Notes: generated from the sequence alone by a model not told the origin. A stretch of DNA of 43,165 nt from Betaproteobacteria bacterium (GCA_013287275.1 JABDED010000018.1:1-43165); one strand, 5' to 3'; shown: positions 17,852-28,698, numbered from the stretch's first letter. Made by a program: numbers and translations.

Positions 17852-17883
17852 GGAAAAGAGGGGGCGGCTTGCGCCACCCCCTC
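17852..17883 (-). terminator. Rho-independent terminator after cytochrome c4
   Basis: On the minus strand GAGGGGGTGGC pairs with GCCGCCCCCTC (11 bp, one G-U wobble) around a GCAA tetraloop, followed by TTTTCC. It lies 31 bp after the cytochrome c4 stop and before resB. Confidence 0.8.
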
Positions 17884-17913
17884 CAATTGTATGCCCTGCC
17901 TTTAACGGCTGGC

Positions 17914-18573
17914 TTATTTCAAACCAGCGACGTAATCGGAAACTGCCTTCATTTCTTCGTCAGACATGCGCTTGGCGATAGTTGTCATCTGTATGCTGTT
18001 TTTACGCGTGCCGGCGCCGAAGCTGACCAGCTGTGCATGGGTATAATCCTGGTGCTGGCCGGCGATACGCGGGAATTGCGCCGGGATGCCGGCGCCATTC
18101 GGGCTGTGGCAACCGGCACAGGCTGGCACGTTCTTTTCGGCGATGCCGCCACGGTAGATCTGCTTGCCCAGCTCTACAGTATCCTTGTTCTTTGCCGCGC
18201 CGGCCTTAGGTTTTTGCACGCTCAGGAACGCAGCGACGTTTTTGACGTCATCTGCAGTCATGGCTTTTGCAAAAGTGGTCATGATCGCATTATTGCGGTC
18301 CGGGCCTTTGAAGTTGTCCAGTTGCTTGGCGAGATAGGCCTCGTGCTGGCCGGCCAGTTTGGGATTGGTCGAAATAGTCGAGTTGCCGGCAGCGCCATGG
18401 CAAGATACGCAGGCGGTGATATTGCGGGCCGCGTCACCGTTGGTGTACAAGGCCTCGCCTTTTGCAGGATCTGCCTTGGCGGCCTTAGGTTCTTCGTTTG
18501 CGTATGCAACGGAAGACACCGCCAGAATCGCGATGCCGAGAGACTTCAAAAACGGTAAAAAAGCACGGTTCAT
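17914..18573 (-). CDS. Dihaem cytochrome c4
   Basis: The 219-residue product has a Sec signal peptide (cleavage near VAYANEE) and two homologous cytochrome c domains with CVSCH (Cys55-His59) and CAGCH (Cys152-His156). Met ligands are likely Met98 in IMTTFAKAM and the corresponding IQMTTIAKRM. Cytochrome c4 is a periplasmic electron carrier feeding terminal oxidases. Its maturation would need the CcsB/ResB proteins encoded next. The head-to-head arrangement with engB is common in Burkholderiales. Confidence 0.93.
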   Translation of the reverse strand: MNRAFLPFLKSLGIAILAVSSVAYANEEPKAAKADPAKGEALYTNGDAARNITACVSCHGAAGNSTISTNPKLAGQHEAYLAKQLDNFKGPDRNNAIMTTFAKAMTADDVKNVAAFLSVQKPKAGAAKNKDTVELGKQIYRGGIAEKNVPACAGCHSPNGAGIPAQFPRIAGQHQDYTHAQLVSFGAGTRKNSIQMTTIAKRMSDEEMKAVSDYVAGLK

Positions 18574-18917
18574 TCAAACACCCTGAGACTAAATAATGGA
18601 AATCTGCCCTGTTGGCGACGCACACTAACAACACAGCTATCTGGAGCACATTTTTGCCGATTTTTAATATAAAAAAGGCAAAAACATAGATTGGACACGC
18701 ATTTATACCCGCTTTATACAACTGCCCAATACGTAACCCCTTATTGTACAATAGCTTTATAGCGTTTTTGCTTACTTCTGTTGCATTTTTCCATTAGGGA
18801 AGTTCTTTGCATTGATTTAACAATGAACTTCGTCCCTCTCTTACCTCAAGAGATGTCTGTGTTGCAACACAGCAGGACCTCCCGATTTAACGTATTTCTA
18901 TTGTATTTCTAATTCTT
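18574..18917. promoter_or_regulatory. Divergent cytochrome c4 / engB intergenic region
   Basis: This 344-bp AT-rich non-coding region lies between divergent genes. On the minus strand TTGGGC (18724-18729), 16 bp and TATAAA (18702-18707) form a plausible promoter for cytochrome c4. On the plus side there are two inverted repeats: an imperfect hairpin around 18795-18836 with perfect CATTG/CAATG inner arms, and the perfect 16-bp palindrome CTGTGTTGCAACACAG at 18857-18872. No convincing engB promoter hexamers were found. Confidence 0.45.
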
Positions 18918-19631
18918 ATGTCCATCCTCTGGCAAGCCCGCTTTTTTACGACTGTGAATCATTTGCGCGATTTGCCCAGCACGACAGTGCCCGAAGTCGC
19001 CTTCGCAGGCCGTTCCAACGCCGGCAAATCCACCGCCATCAATACCCTGTGCAACCAGAAAAAACTTTGCTTTGCGTCCAAGACCCCGGGCCGCACCCAG
19101 CACATCAATTATTTCTCGATAGGCGGTGCCCACGTGGGCCAGCATCGCAAGGATGAAACCCGGGTCGATGAGATCCGTGCCTTGCTGGTGGATTTGCCAG
19201 GTTACGGCTATGCCGAAGTGCCGGGAGCAGCCAAGGACCACTGGAATAAACTGCTGGGCGCCTATGTCCAGAGGCGCGACCAGCTGGCGGCCCTGATCCT
19301 GATCATGGACTCCCGCCGTCCGTTTACCGAACTGGATATCCAGATGCTGGAATGGTTTGCGCCCAGCGGCCGCCCTATCCATTGCATCCTGACCAAGTCA
19401 GACAAGCTGAACAAGAATGAATCCGCCAATGCGCTGCGCCTGGCGCGCACGGTATTGTCCAGCTACGTGGATGCGCAGGGGCAAGCCTTCCCCTTCACCG
19501 TGCAGCTGTTCTCGGCATTGAAGCGCGAAGGCATAGAAGAGGCGGATGCCAAAATCCAGCAATTGCTGGGCCTGGATCTGCCGCCTGTAGCGATAGAACC
19601 TGACGCTGAAACGGATCATCCCGCGCCTTGA
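18918..19631 (+). CDS. engB: Ribosome biogenesis GTP-binding protein EngB (YihA/YsxC)
   Basis: This essential GTPase acts in late 50S assembly. The 237-residue product has the P-loop GRSNAGKST (31-39), the G3 motif [12 protein letters not shown]4 TKSDKLN and a G5-like [10 protein letters not shown]. The C-terminal ~25 residues form an acidic, Pro-rich extension. Residues around 70-93 ([19 protein letters not shown]) insert a hydrophilic loop before G3. The ATG lacks a clear Shine-Dalgarno sequence; the leader is T-rich. Confidence 0.94.
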   Translation: MSILWQARFFTTVNHLRDLPSTTVPEVAFAGRSNAGKSTAINTLCNQKKLCFASKTPGRTQHINYFSIGGAHVGQHRKDETRVDEIRALLVDLPGYGYAEVPGAAKDHWNKLLGAYVQRRDQLAALILIMDSRRPFTELDIQMLEWFAPSGRPIHCILTKSDKLNKNESANALRLARTVLSSYVDAQGQAFPFTVQLFSALKREGIEEADAKIQQLLGLDLPPVAIEPDAETDHPAP

Positions 19632-19644
19632 CAATCGCCTTCAG

Positions 19645-19672
19645 CCCCTCAAACAAAAAAATATTTGAGGGG
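19645..19672 (+). terminator. Hairpin after engB
   Basis: CCCCTCAAA pairs perfectly with TTTGAGGGG (9 bp, 10-nt A-rich loop) 13 bp after the engB stop. No T-run follows. A second small stem, GCGCC/GGCGC, comes directly after, so it may be a weak or factor-dependent terminator. Confidence 0.45.
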
Positions 19673-19819
19673 CGCCACTTCGGCGCTGTTCAGCTTAGCC
19701 ACCCAACCCTCCCCTACTCCGCGATTTTGCACTTGCACCAACTTGCTTACGGCAACATTGATAGAATGCAGTCTGGTTTGCAGCCCGACCTATAGTCTGG
19801 CTGCAACAGGCCACCGCAC

Positions 19820-19922
19820 AAAAAAAACCCCGGCGCAAATAATGGCCAGGGCAATAACGCCGGATTGAATAGGGTCACCCGGCGCCCGCTTAGGGAGGAA
19901 CAGCGGTAGGTTTCTGAAACCT
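19820..19922 (-). ncRNA. Candidate minus-strand structured RNA with terminator and competing stem
   Basis: Read on the minus strand, three hexamers occur in order: CGCCGG (19879-19884), CCGGCG (19858-19863) and CGCCGG (19830-19835), then GG and eight T. The middle one can pair perfectly with either flank, giving an antiterminator-like or a terminator stem. Upstream lie two more hairpins: AGGTTT/AAACCT and CCGCT/AGCGG. No minus-strand gene lies downstream, so this could be a stand-alone RNA. The promoter is unidentified, and its existence as a transcript is inference. Confidence 0.35.
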
Positions 19923-19965
19923 CCTTCTAAGAGCTTGCATCTGTAAAAAAGTTTCATTACCCTGA

Positions 19966-21743
<1,778 letters not shown>

Positions 21744-21790
21744 CAGGCTCCTCCGTCAACCCTTGTTACCCATCAGGCAAACGACACATC

Positions 21791-23041
21791 ATGCAAGAAA
21801 AAATCATCACCTTTGCGAGCCCGGTGTTTTTCCTGTTTATTGCGATAGAACTGATCGTCGGCATCAAGCGTAGCCGCAACACCTATCGCCTGAACGATAC
21901 GCTGAACAGCCTGAGCCTGGGCATCATGAGCCAGATTGTCGGCGTATTCCTGAAAGTGCTGGCGGTCGGCGTCTATGCGTGGGTGTTTGCGCATTTTTCC
22001 GTATTCAAGCTGCCTGCCGACAATATCTGGGTCTGGGTATCCGGCCTGTTGCTGTATGACTTCCTGTATTACTGGCTGCATCGCATGGGGCACGAAACCT
22101 CATTGCTGTGGGCGGCGCATGTGGTGCACCATCAGAGCGAGGAATACAATTTGAGCACTGCCCTGCGGCAAACCAGCACCGGCTCCCTGTTCGGCTGGAT
22201 TTTTTACCTGCCGCTGGCCGTGCTTGGTTATCCGGTAGAAATTTTCATCATCATCGCGCTGATAGACTTGCTGTACCAGTTCTGGGTGCATACGCAGCAG
22301 ATCGGCAAGCTGGGCTGGTTTGACCGCGTGTTTGTGTCGCCGTCCAACCATCGCGTACACCATGCGGTCAACGACATCTACCTGGACAAGAACTATGGCG
22401 GCATCCTGATCCTGTGGGACCGGCTGTTCGGCACCTTCATCGATGAAATGGATGAACATCCTGTCGTGTATGGCACCCGCAGCCCGCTGCGCAGCTGGAA
22501 TCCGCTGTGGGCCAACCTGGAGGTATACAAGGCGGTGGCGCTGGATGCCTGGCGCGCCAGGCGCTGGGCAGATAAAGTGCAGATCTGGTTCCGGCCGCCG
22601 GGCTGGCGTCCGGCAGATGTCGCCGCCGCTTACCCGTCCAAGGCTTTCGACATCAACCGTCCGCTCTACGATCCTGCGCTGAACGGCGCCCGCATGTGGT
22701 ATTGCCTGGTGCAGTTTGTGCTGATCCTGCAAGTCACTACCCACTTCCTTACCGCCTATAACGACGCATCCTTCGGCTCGGGCCTGGCATATGCGATCTG
22801 GCTGGTAGCCGGCCTGTGGATAGTCGGCGGCCTGATGGAGCAACGCCGGCCCTATCTGCCGCTGGAGGCAGTCCGCTTGCTGGCCAGCCTGCTGATCGTC
22901 GTGCTGAGCGGCAGCTGGTTTGGCACAGTCCCATTGTCTGCGACGGCGCAAGCCGTCATCGTCGTGATCTGCATCGCTTCTCTGTGCGCACTGTGGCCCA
23001 TTTTCAAACATCGCGATCACTATGGACATCCTGTACATTAA
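21791..23041 (+). CDS. Membrane di-iron hydroxylase of the sterol desaturase superfamily, resembling alkylglycerol monooxygenase
   Basis: The 416-residue protein has membrane segments at about 8-25, 43-66, 80-96 and 132-165, plus several in the C-terminal third. The di-iron histidine boxes are H97-RMG-H101, H110-VV-H113-H114 and H187-RV-H190-H191, with H167 between. The stretch from HRMGHE through EEYNLSTALRQ, LLYQFWVHT, NHRVHH, LDKNYGGILILWDRLFGTF and VVYG closely follows my recollection of animal alkylglycerol monooxygenase (AGMO/TMEM195). That enzyme splits glyceryl ether lipids using tetrahydrobiopterin. The residues after ~290 form an extra membrane domain. Reaction and cofactor here are inference. 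It overlaps the next gene by 20 nt. Confidence 0.85.
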   Translation: MQEKIITFASPVFFLFIAIELIVGIKRSRNTYRLNDTLNSLSLGIMSQIVGVFLKVLAVGVYAWVFAHFSVFKLPADNIWVWVSGLLLYDFLYYWLHRMGHETSLLWAAHVVHHQSEEYNLSTALRQTSTGSLFGWIFYLPLAVLGYPVEIFIIIALIDLLYQFWVHTQQIGKLGWFDRVFVSPSNHRVHHAVNDIYLDKNYGGILILWDRLFGTFIDEMDEHPVVYGTRSPLRSWNPLWANLEVYKAVALDAWRARRWADKVQIWFRPPGWRPADVAAAYPSKAFDINRPLYDPALNGARMWYCLVQFVLILQVTTHFLTAYNDASFGSGLAYAIWLVAGLWIVGGLMEQRRPYLPLEAVRLLASLLIVVLSGSWFGTVPLSATAQAVIVVICIASLCALWPIFKHRDHYGHPVH

Positions 23042-24122
23042 CGAAAATCAGGTGACGCTGAATCCGGCTGAACAACCGGTCTGCGCCGAAGTCAGCGGCA
23101 ATGGCTTTTTGTGGCTGGACACCTGCCATGACGAGGTCAACGCCGATCCGGAAGCCTGGCGCGCCAAAGTCGCGCGCATTACCGGTACCCACATCTATGA
23201 CCTGCATTTGAAAGACGTCACCAACCTGAGCCATCCTTCGTACTTCGATTCGACCCAGGACTATGAAATGGTGGTGTTCCGCAAGCTGGCGCTGAATGGT
23301 GAAGCGGCAGCGAAACCGGCCGACAGCCCTGCAGAGCTACTGAAACGCAAGATGCCGGCGGCGCTGAACAAGCTGGCGACCCAGCCTGTGTCTTTTCTGC
23401 TGATGAACAAGGCGCTGGTCACGGTGCGCTCGACCAAGAGCCGCACCATAGAAAACATACGCACCCGCTTGCTGGAGTACAAGGTAAAAACGGACGGCAG
23501 CACGCATTCCAGCCGCCTGCCGACTTCACCGGAAGAACTGATGCTGCGTTTGCTGAATGCAATGGTGGACCAGTACCTGGAATTGCGCCAGCCGTTGACG
23601 CAGCAGCTGGATCGCTGGCAGCATGCGCTGCTGGATCCGCGCCGGCCGTTCAACAACTGGCTGACCTTGCTGGACTCGCGCATAGAGTTGCGCAAGCTGG
23701 ACAGCCTGTGCGAAGAACAGCACGACGCGATGCAGGAATTGCGCGACCATATCGTCGATACCCATGACGGCAATAGCCAGGCCAAGGATTTGCTGCTGGT
23801 GCGCACCAATGATGTGATAGAACATATCAGCCGCGTATTGAACCACGCGCGCAGACTGGAAGCCTCGCTGGAGTCGGCGGTGCAAATCCACTTTGCCGCG
23901 ATGGCGCACCGCACCAGCGAAATCATGCGCACGCTGACCGTGATCACCGCGCTATTCATGCCGCTAACGCTGATCACCGGCATCTTCGGCATGAATTTTG
24001 AAGTCATGCCCTTGCTGAAACATGCGTCCGGCTTCTGGATCACGATGGGGATCATGCTGTTCATCGTGGTTGTCCTGCTGGTCTATTTCCGCAGCAGGCG
24101 CTACCTGGAAGACAGGATATAG
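23022..24122 (+). CDS. CorA-family divalent metal ion transporter
   Basis: The 366-residue protein has a cytoplasmic alpha/beta N-terminal domain and a long acidic/basic helical region (~160-290). Two C-terminal membrane helices follow: the first (TVITALFMPLTLITGIFGMN) ends in the GMN signature and the second is FWITMGIMLFIVVVLLVYF. The GMNFEVMP form places it in the CorA/ZntB superfamily, which transports Mg2+, Co2+ or Zn2+; the ion cannot be told from sequence. The C-terminus is basic (RSRRYLEDRI). The ATG lies inside the end of the preceding gene (20-nt overlap), so cotranslation is likely. Confidence 0.88.
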   Translation: MDILYINENQVTLNPAEQPVCAEVSGNGFLWLDTCHDEVNADPEAWRAKVARITGTHIYDLHLKDVTNLSHPSYFDSTQDYEMVVFRKLALNGEAAAKPADSPAELLKRKMPAALNKLATQPVSFLLMNKALVTVRSTKSRTIENIRTRLLEYKVKTDGSTHSSRLPTSPEELMLRLLNAMVDQYLELRQPLTQQLDRWQHALLDPRRPFNNWLTLLDSRIELRKLDSLCEEQHDAMQELRDHIVDTHDGNSQAKDLLLVRTNDVIEHISRVLNHARRLEASLESAVQIHFAAMAHRTSEIMRTLTVITALFMPLTLITGIFGMNFEVMPLLKHASGFWITMGIMLFIVVVLLVYFRSRRYLEDRI

Positions 24123-24175
24123 GCATGCCACCGTCCTTCGACCATACTCCCGCCCCTCTTCACTGAAACCTCTCC

Positions 24176-25612
24176 ATGTCCGAACACACCTTTCTCTGGC
24201 ACGACTATGAAACCTTCGGCGCGCAAGCGCGCCGCGACCGTCCTTCGCAATTTGCGGCGATACGCACCGATGCGGACCTCAATGAAATCGGCGAACCCAT
24301 CATGCTGTATTGCCAACCGGCGCCGGACTTCCTGCCCAACCCGGAAGCCTGCCTGATCACCGGCATCACGCCGCAAACCTGCCTGCAACGCGGCATCCCC
24401 GAATACCAGTTTGCGGCCAGGATAGAGCAGGCGTTTTCGCAAAGCGGCACCATAGGTGTAGGCTACAACACGATACGCTTCGACGACGAAATCACACGCT
24501 TCATGTTCTGGCGCAACCTGATCGATCCGTATGCGCGCGAATGGCAAAACCAGTGCGGCCGCTGGGATATCCTGGACATGGTGCGCACCACCTTTGCGCT
24601 GCGGCCGGATGGCATCAACTGGCCCAAGCATGAAGACGGCCGCCCCAGCTTCAAGCTGGAACACCTGAGCGCAGCCAACGGCCTCGTGCATGAGGCCGCG
24701 CATGATGCCTTGTCTGACGTGCGCGCGACCATCGCGCTGGCCAGGCTGATACGGCAGCACCAGCCCAAGCTGTTTGACTTTTGCCTGGCCCTGCACAAGA
24801 AAGACCGTGTGTCGGCGGAGATAGGCTTGCCGGCGCGCAAGCCCTTCCTACACGTATCGGGCATGATACCGGTTGAGCGCGGCTGCATTACCGCGATGTG
24901 GCCTTTAGCCATGCATCCGCAAAACAAGAATGAAGTCATCGCCTGGGATTTGACGCAGGATCCTAGTGAATTGTTTACGCTGGATGCGGCCAGCATCCAG
25001 ACCCGCATGTTCAGCAAGGCGGATGCGCTGCCGGAGGGCGTCAGCCGCTTGCCGGTGAAAACCATACACCTGAATAAATCGCCGGTAGTGATAGGCAATA
25101 TGAATACCCTGAGTGCCGCCAAAGCGCAGCAATGGGGCTTGGACTTTGCGCAGATACAGCACCATGCGCAACTGGCGCTGGCCGGTCCGGACATGGGTGC
25201 GATCTGGCAACAGGTATTCGACCGGCCTGCGGCCGAATCAATGGACGTGGATGAGGATTTGTATGGCGGCTTCGTCGGCAATGCCGATCGCCGCCAGTTG
25301 AATGAATTGCGCCAGCTTAGTGTTGAGCAACTGGCCAAGGCCAGGCCGGGCTTCCAGGATGCAAGACTGACCGAGCTCTTATTCCGTTATCGCGCGCGCA
25401 ATTTCCTGGATAGCCTGTCGCCGGAAGAAAGACAGCAATGGGAAGAGCACCGCGCCGCCCGATTGTATGACGGCTATGCGAACGCATTGACGGTGGACGA
25501 CTACTTTAGCCAGATTGACGTGCTGTCAGAAACTGCCGGCGAGCGGGAAGAAGCGATACTGGGCGCCTTGTATGACTATGCAGAGATGATCATGCCGGAG
25601 CCGGTGGAATAA
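24176..25612 (+). CDS. sbcB: Exodeoxyribonuclease I (SbcB)
   Basis: Exonuclease I degrades single-stranded DNA 3' to 5' in mismatch repair and recombination. The 478-residue product has the DEDDh catalytic set: D10 and E12 in LWHDYETFG, the GYNTIRFDDE motif, and HDALSDVRATIALARL with the C-terminal His and Asp. An SH3-like and a helical C-terminal domain follow (LYGGFVGNADRRQLNELR; FRYRARNFLDSLS), which form the C-shaped DNA clamp. Length matches E. coli ExoI. A strong bidirectional terminator follows. Confidence 0.95.
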   Translation: MSEHTFLWHDYETFGAQARRDRPSQFAAIRTDADLNEIGEPIMLYCQPAPDFLPNPEACLITGITPQTCLQRGIPEYQFAARIEQAFSQSGTIGVGYNTIRFDDEITRFMFWRNLIDPYAREWQNQCGRWDILDMVRTTFALRPDGINWPKHEDGRPSFKLEHLSAANGLVHEAAHDALSDVRATIALARLIRQHQPKLFDFCLALHKKDRVSAEIGLPARKPFLHVSGMIPVERGCITAMWPLAMHPQNKNEVIAWDLTQDPSELFTLDAASIQTRMFSKADALPEGVSRLPVKTIHLNKSPVVIGNMNTLSAAKAQQWGLDFAQIQHHAQLALAGPDMGAIWQQVFDRPAAESMDVDEDLYGGFVGNADRRQLNELRQLSVEQLAKARPGFQDARLTELLFRYRARNFLDSLSPEERQQWEEHRAARLYDGYANALTVDDYFSQIDVLSETAGEREEAILGALYDYAEMIMPEPVE

Positions 25613-25616
25613 GCCT

Positions 25617-25661
25617 CGCAAAAAGCAGAAAGCGCCCATCGGGCGCTTTCTGCTTTCTTTG
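25617..25661. terminator. Bidirectional terminator between sbcB and the peroxiredoxin gene
   Basis: A perfect 16-bp stem (AAAGCAGAAAGCGCCC / its complement, 3-nt loop ATC) is flanked by T-runs on both strands. It lies between convergent genes and serves both. Confidence 0.92.
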
Positions 25662-25669
25662 ATGGATAC

Positions 25670-26308
25670 TTACTTGTTAGGCTGCGGAGTAACGCGCAGA
25701 TAGGGGCGTGCTGCAGTGAAGCCCTTAGGATATTTTTGCTTGATCACGTCCGGATCCTGCACCGACAAAGGAATGATCACGTCGTCGCCGTCGCGCCAGT
25801 TGCCGGGGGTCGCCACGGTATGCTTGTCGGTCAGTTGCAAGGCGTCGATCACGCGCAGCACTTCATCAAAATTGCGGCCCGTGCTCATCGGATAGGTGAT
25901 GATCAGGCGCACTTTTTTCTTCGGGTCAATCACGAACAGCGAACGCACCGTCGCGGTTTCCGACTGGTTGGGATGGATCATGTCGTACAGGCCGGAGACC
26001 GAACGGTCGGCGTCGGCAATGATAGGGAATCCAACCACGGTCTTTTGCGTTTCCTCGATATCCTTGATCCATTGCAGATGGGTCTCCGCCGGGTCAACCG
26101 ACAGCGCAATCGCCTTGACATTGCGTTTGTCGAATTCCGGCTTCAGCTTGGCGGTCAGGCCCAGTTCTGTCGTGCACACAGGCGTGAAGTCGGCCGGATG
26201 CGAGAACAAGACCACCCAGGAATCTCCCGCCCATTCGTGGAATTTGATTTTACCGATGGAAGAGTCTTGTACAAAATCGGGAGCGGTATCACCTAAACGC
26301 AATGTCAT
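25670..26308 (-). CDS. 1-Cys peroxiredoxin (Prx6/AhpC-TSA family)
   Basis: The enzyme reduces H2O2 and organic peroxides in the cytoplasm. The 212-residue product has the peroxidatic Cys45 in PADFTPVCTTELG, with Thr42 and the later Arg (SETATVRSLFVID) of the active site. The extended C-terminal domain (PGNWRDGDDVIIP; KGFTAARPYLRVTPQ) is typical of the Prx6 group. Cys45 is the only cysteine, so it must be a 1-Cys enzyme using an external reductant. The ATG at 26308 has GGAG 6 nt upstream; a TTG four codons earlier overlaps that site. Confidence 0.95.
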   Translation of the reverse strand: MTLRLGDTAPDFVQDSSIGKIKFHEWAGDSWVVLFSHPADFTPVCTTELGLTAKLKPEFDKRNVKAIALSVDPAETHLQWIKDIEETQKTVVGFPIIADADRSVSGLYDMIHPNQSETATVRSLFVIDPKKKVRLIITYPMSTGRNFDEVLRVIDALQLTDKHTVATPGNWRDGDDVIIPLSVQDPDVIKQKYPKGFTAARPYLRVTPQPNK

Positions 26309-26412
26309 GTTGTTCTCCAATATTTAGACTAAGACTTTCAATATACCGCCTGCAGAATGCATATTCAACAATATAATTGTTAAATGCTTATAACTGCCGG
26401 CACATATAAACG

Positions 26413-28254
26413 TCACACGCCCTCGACTCTCCCGAGGGAAGCGGCGAACTTCTCCGGATTTTGGTAACCGATAACCCGGCCGCCCTGAATCTCCTGGCCT
26501 TGCTTGTCGAAAAAGATGATGCCCGGCGGGCCGAACAGGTTGAAACGCTTCAGCAGGGCCTTGTCGTCGGCACTATTGGCGGTAACGTCGACTTGCAGCA
26601 ACAGCATGTCATCCAGCCGGGGTTTGATCTTCTGGTCGGTAAAAGTCAGTTTTTCCATTTCCTTGCAGGACACGCACCAGTCGGCATAAAAATCCAGCAC
26701 CGCGGTTTTACCCTTGGATTGCGCCAGGGCCTGGTCCAGTTCAGCTATCGAACGTATGCGGGTGAATTTGACGCCCTGCTGCTGCGTGCCGAGCAGATGG
26801 GCTACCGGCGAAAAGACATCACGGCCGCCGGTGCTGACACCAACTACTTGCAGTAAACCCAAGATGGCCAACAGCGAGGCAAAGACCCTGGATGGAATGC
26901 CGGCATTCTTGCGGACGAACAACAGATATCCGGCATAGCCCAACAAGATTAGCGCCCAGCCGGCCATTTGTGCCCAGACCGGCAATACAGGGGAAATCAT
27001 CCACAAGGCCATCGCCAGCATCAATACGCCAAAGAATTGCTTGATGCTCTCCATCCACATGCCGGCCCGAGGCAACAGGCTGCCGGCCGACAGGCCAACC
27101 AGCAGCAGAGGAACGCCCATGCCCATCGCCATTGCAAACAGTGCGGAGCCGCCCACCAGCACGTCGCGGGTCTGGCTGATATACAACAAAGAGGTAGCCA
27201 GCGGAGCCGCGACACAAGGGCCGACGATCAGCGCCGAGATCGCGCCCATGATGAACACGCCGAACAGTTTACCCTTGCGCTGGCCTTCCGAGGCGGCGGT
27301 CAGCCTGGTCTGCAACGCTGCCGGCACCTGCAACTGATAGACGTCGAACATAGACAGCGACAGCACTACCATCAATAGCGCAAACGCGCCCAGCACCCAG
27401 GGGTTTTGCAGGGTCGCCGACAAGCCCTCGCCGATCAGGCCGGCTGCCACGCCCAGCGCCGTATACACCAGCGCCATACCCAGCACATAGCTCAGCGACA
27501 GGATGAAACCGCGGCTGCGCCGCACCGAGCTGCCTTCACCGACGATGATGAAGGACAGGATGGGCACCATAGGCAATACGCAAGGGGTAAACGACAGGGC
27601 CAGGCCCAGAGCCAGAAACAAGGGCAGGATAACCGTCAGCTTGCCGCTCTTCAGCGCCGCGCTGACGCTATTGCTTTCCGCATCGCCCGCAACGACCGGT
27701 GCTTCGGCCGGCACTTCGGTCATGCTATTGGCCGGAGCCGGGCTGGATGGGCTACTGAGCGCGGTGCCGCCGGCACCGCCGGCCACCGTCAGCTTGGCCA
27801 CCGATTCCATCGGCGAATAGCACAAGCCCTTGTCGGCGCAGCCCTGACTGGTGACACGCAGCGTGAAGTCGCCGGCGGCTTGCACCGGGATACGGAATAT
27901 CAGGCTGCTGCGATAGGTCTCCAGCTCTTTCTGGAAAGTTTCGTCAAACTTGACCTTGCCCTTCGGCAGCTCGGGTACGCCCAGCGTGGCATTGTCAGCC
28001 TTGAACTGCAGGCGCTCGCGGTACATGTAATAGCCGTCGGCGATGTGATAGGTAACTTCGGCCACGCCCGGCTCTACCATCTTCGCGGAAAATTTGAACG
28101 CTACTTCGGGATCGAGGAACTCATCATCGGCATGCGCCGGCACGCTGCACAGCAAGGCCAGCAGGCCTAGCGACAGCAGCCAGACCAGGGATTTGTAGAG
28201 TTGGATAAAGCGTACCCCGAGGTTCGCCCGGTATTCATATGCCCAAGTATTCAT
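26413..28254 (-). CDS. dsbD: Thiol:disulfide interchange protein DsbD
   Basis: DsbD carries electrons from cytoplasmic thioredoxin to periplasmic DsbC, CcmG-like and other acceptors. The 613-residue product has a signal segment ending near PAHADDEF and the alpha domain with Cys139 and Cys145 (GCADKGLCY). Eight membrane helices follow with Cys225 (FTPCVLPM) and Cys347 (GPCVAAPL). The C-terminal thioredoxin-like domain has C527-V-S-C530 in YADWCVSCKEME. All six redox cysteines are present. It overlaps cutA by 4 nt (ATGA), a very common pairing. Confidence 0.96.
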   Translation of the reverse strand: MNTWAYEYRANLGVRFIQLYKSLVWLLSLGLLALLCSVPAHADDEFLDPEVAFKFSAKMVEPGVAEVTYHIADGYYMYRERLQFKADNATLGVPELPKGKVKFDETFQKELETYRSSLIFRIPVQAAGDFTLRVTSQGCADKGLCYSPMESVAKLTVAGGAGGTALSSPSSPAPANSMTEVPAEAPVVAGDAESNSVSAALKSGKLTVILPLFLALGLALSFTPCVLPMVPILSFIIVGEGSSVRRSRGFILSLSYVLGMALVYTALGVAAGLIGEGLSATLQNPWVLGAFALLMVVLSLSMFDVYQLQVPAALQTRLTAASEGQRKGKLFGVFIMGAISALIVGPCVAAPLATSLLYISQTRDVLVGGSALFAMAMGMGVPLLLVGLSAGSLLPRAGMWMESIKQFFGVLMLAMALWMISPVLPVWAQMAGWALILLGYAGYLLFVRKNAGIPSRVFASLLAILGLLQVVGVSTGGRDVFSPVAHLLGTQQQGVKFTRIRSIAELDQALAQSKGKTAVLDFYADWCVSCKEMEKLTFTDQKIKPRLDDMLLLQVDVTANSADDKALLKRFNLFGPPGIIFFDKQGQEIQGGRVIGYQNPEKFAASLGRVEGV

Positions 28255-28574
28255 TCACTTCCTGTTTCTTTGATGACCCATTGCAGATAGGCGGGTAAGC
28301 CATCTGCGACCGGGATTGCGATTATTTCCGGCACTTCATACGGATGCAGTCTCTGGATCAAAGCCTGCAGCTCCGCATACCTAGTCTGAGTGGATTTGAT
28401 CAGCAAGGCGATTTCTGTTGATGTTTCCTGCCGGCCATTCCAGTTGTAGAAAGACAGCATTTCCGGCATAACGTTCACGCAGGCGGCATATTTTTTTTGC
28501 AGTATTTGTTCGGCGATATACCGCGCGACAGCCGCGTCGGGCACATTGCACATCACCAGCAGAACCTGATCCAT
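28251..28574 (-). CDS. cutA: Divalent-cation tolerance protein CutA
   Basis: The 107-residue product matches the trimeric CutA1 family: VLLVMCNVPDAAVARYIAE at the start, then KKYAACVNVMPEMLSFYNWNG, ETSTEIALLIKSTQTRY and LHPYEVPEIIAIPV. The family is linked to copper tolerance and signalling folds, but its exact function is unsettled. I chose the ATG at 28574, which has GAGGAG 5 nt upstream; a longer in-frame reading exists but would exceed the family length. It leads dsbD with a 4-nt overlap. Confidence 0.94.
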   Translation of the reverse strand: MDQVLLVMCNVPDAAVARYIAEQILQKKYAACVNVMPEMLSFYNWNGRQETSTEIALLIKSTQTRYAELQALIQRLHPYEVPEIIAIPVADGLPAYLQWVIKETGSE

Positions 28575-28668
28575 TTCACTCCTCGGCAACTGCAGCCTGT
28601 GTCTCGCCTGCATGACTCGATCAGCCATTGTAACAATATGGGGCAATTCTTGCCCATGGTGAAAATGC

Positions 28669-28698
28669 AAAAAAAAAAGCCAGGCAGAGCCTGGCTTT
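28669..28698 (-). terminator. Terminator of the ribosomal alpha operon
   Basis: On the minus strand AAAGCCAGGC pairs with GCCTGGCTTT around a 3-nt loop, and about ten T follow. It lies about 40 bp after the rplQ stop. Confidence 0.92.

Noticed and set aside
22100-23038. A 312-codon minus-strand open frame opposite the AGMO-like gene
   Set aside because: It is antisense of a gene with clear histidine boxes. The translation is Gln/Asp/Arg-rich without motifs.
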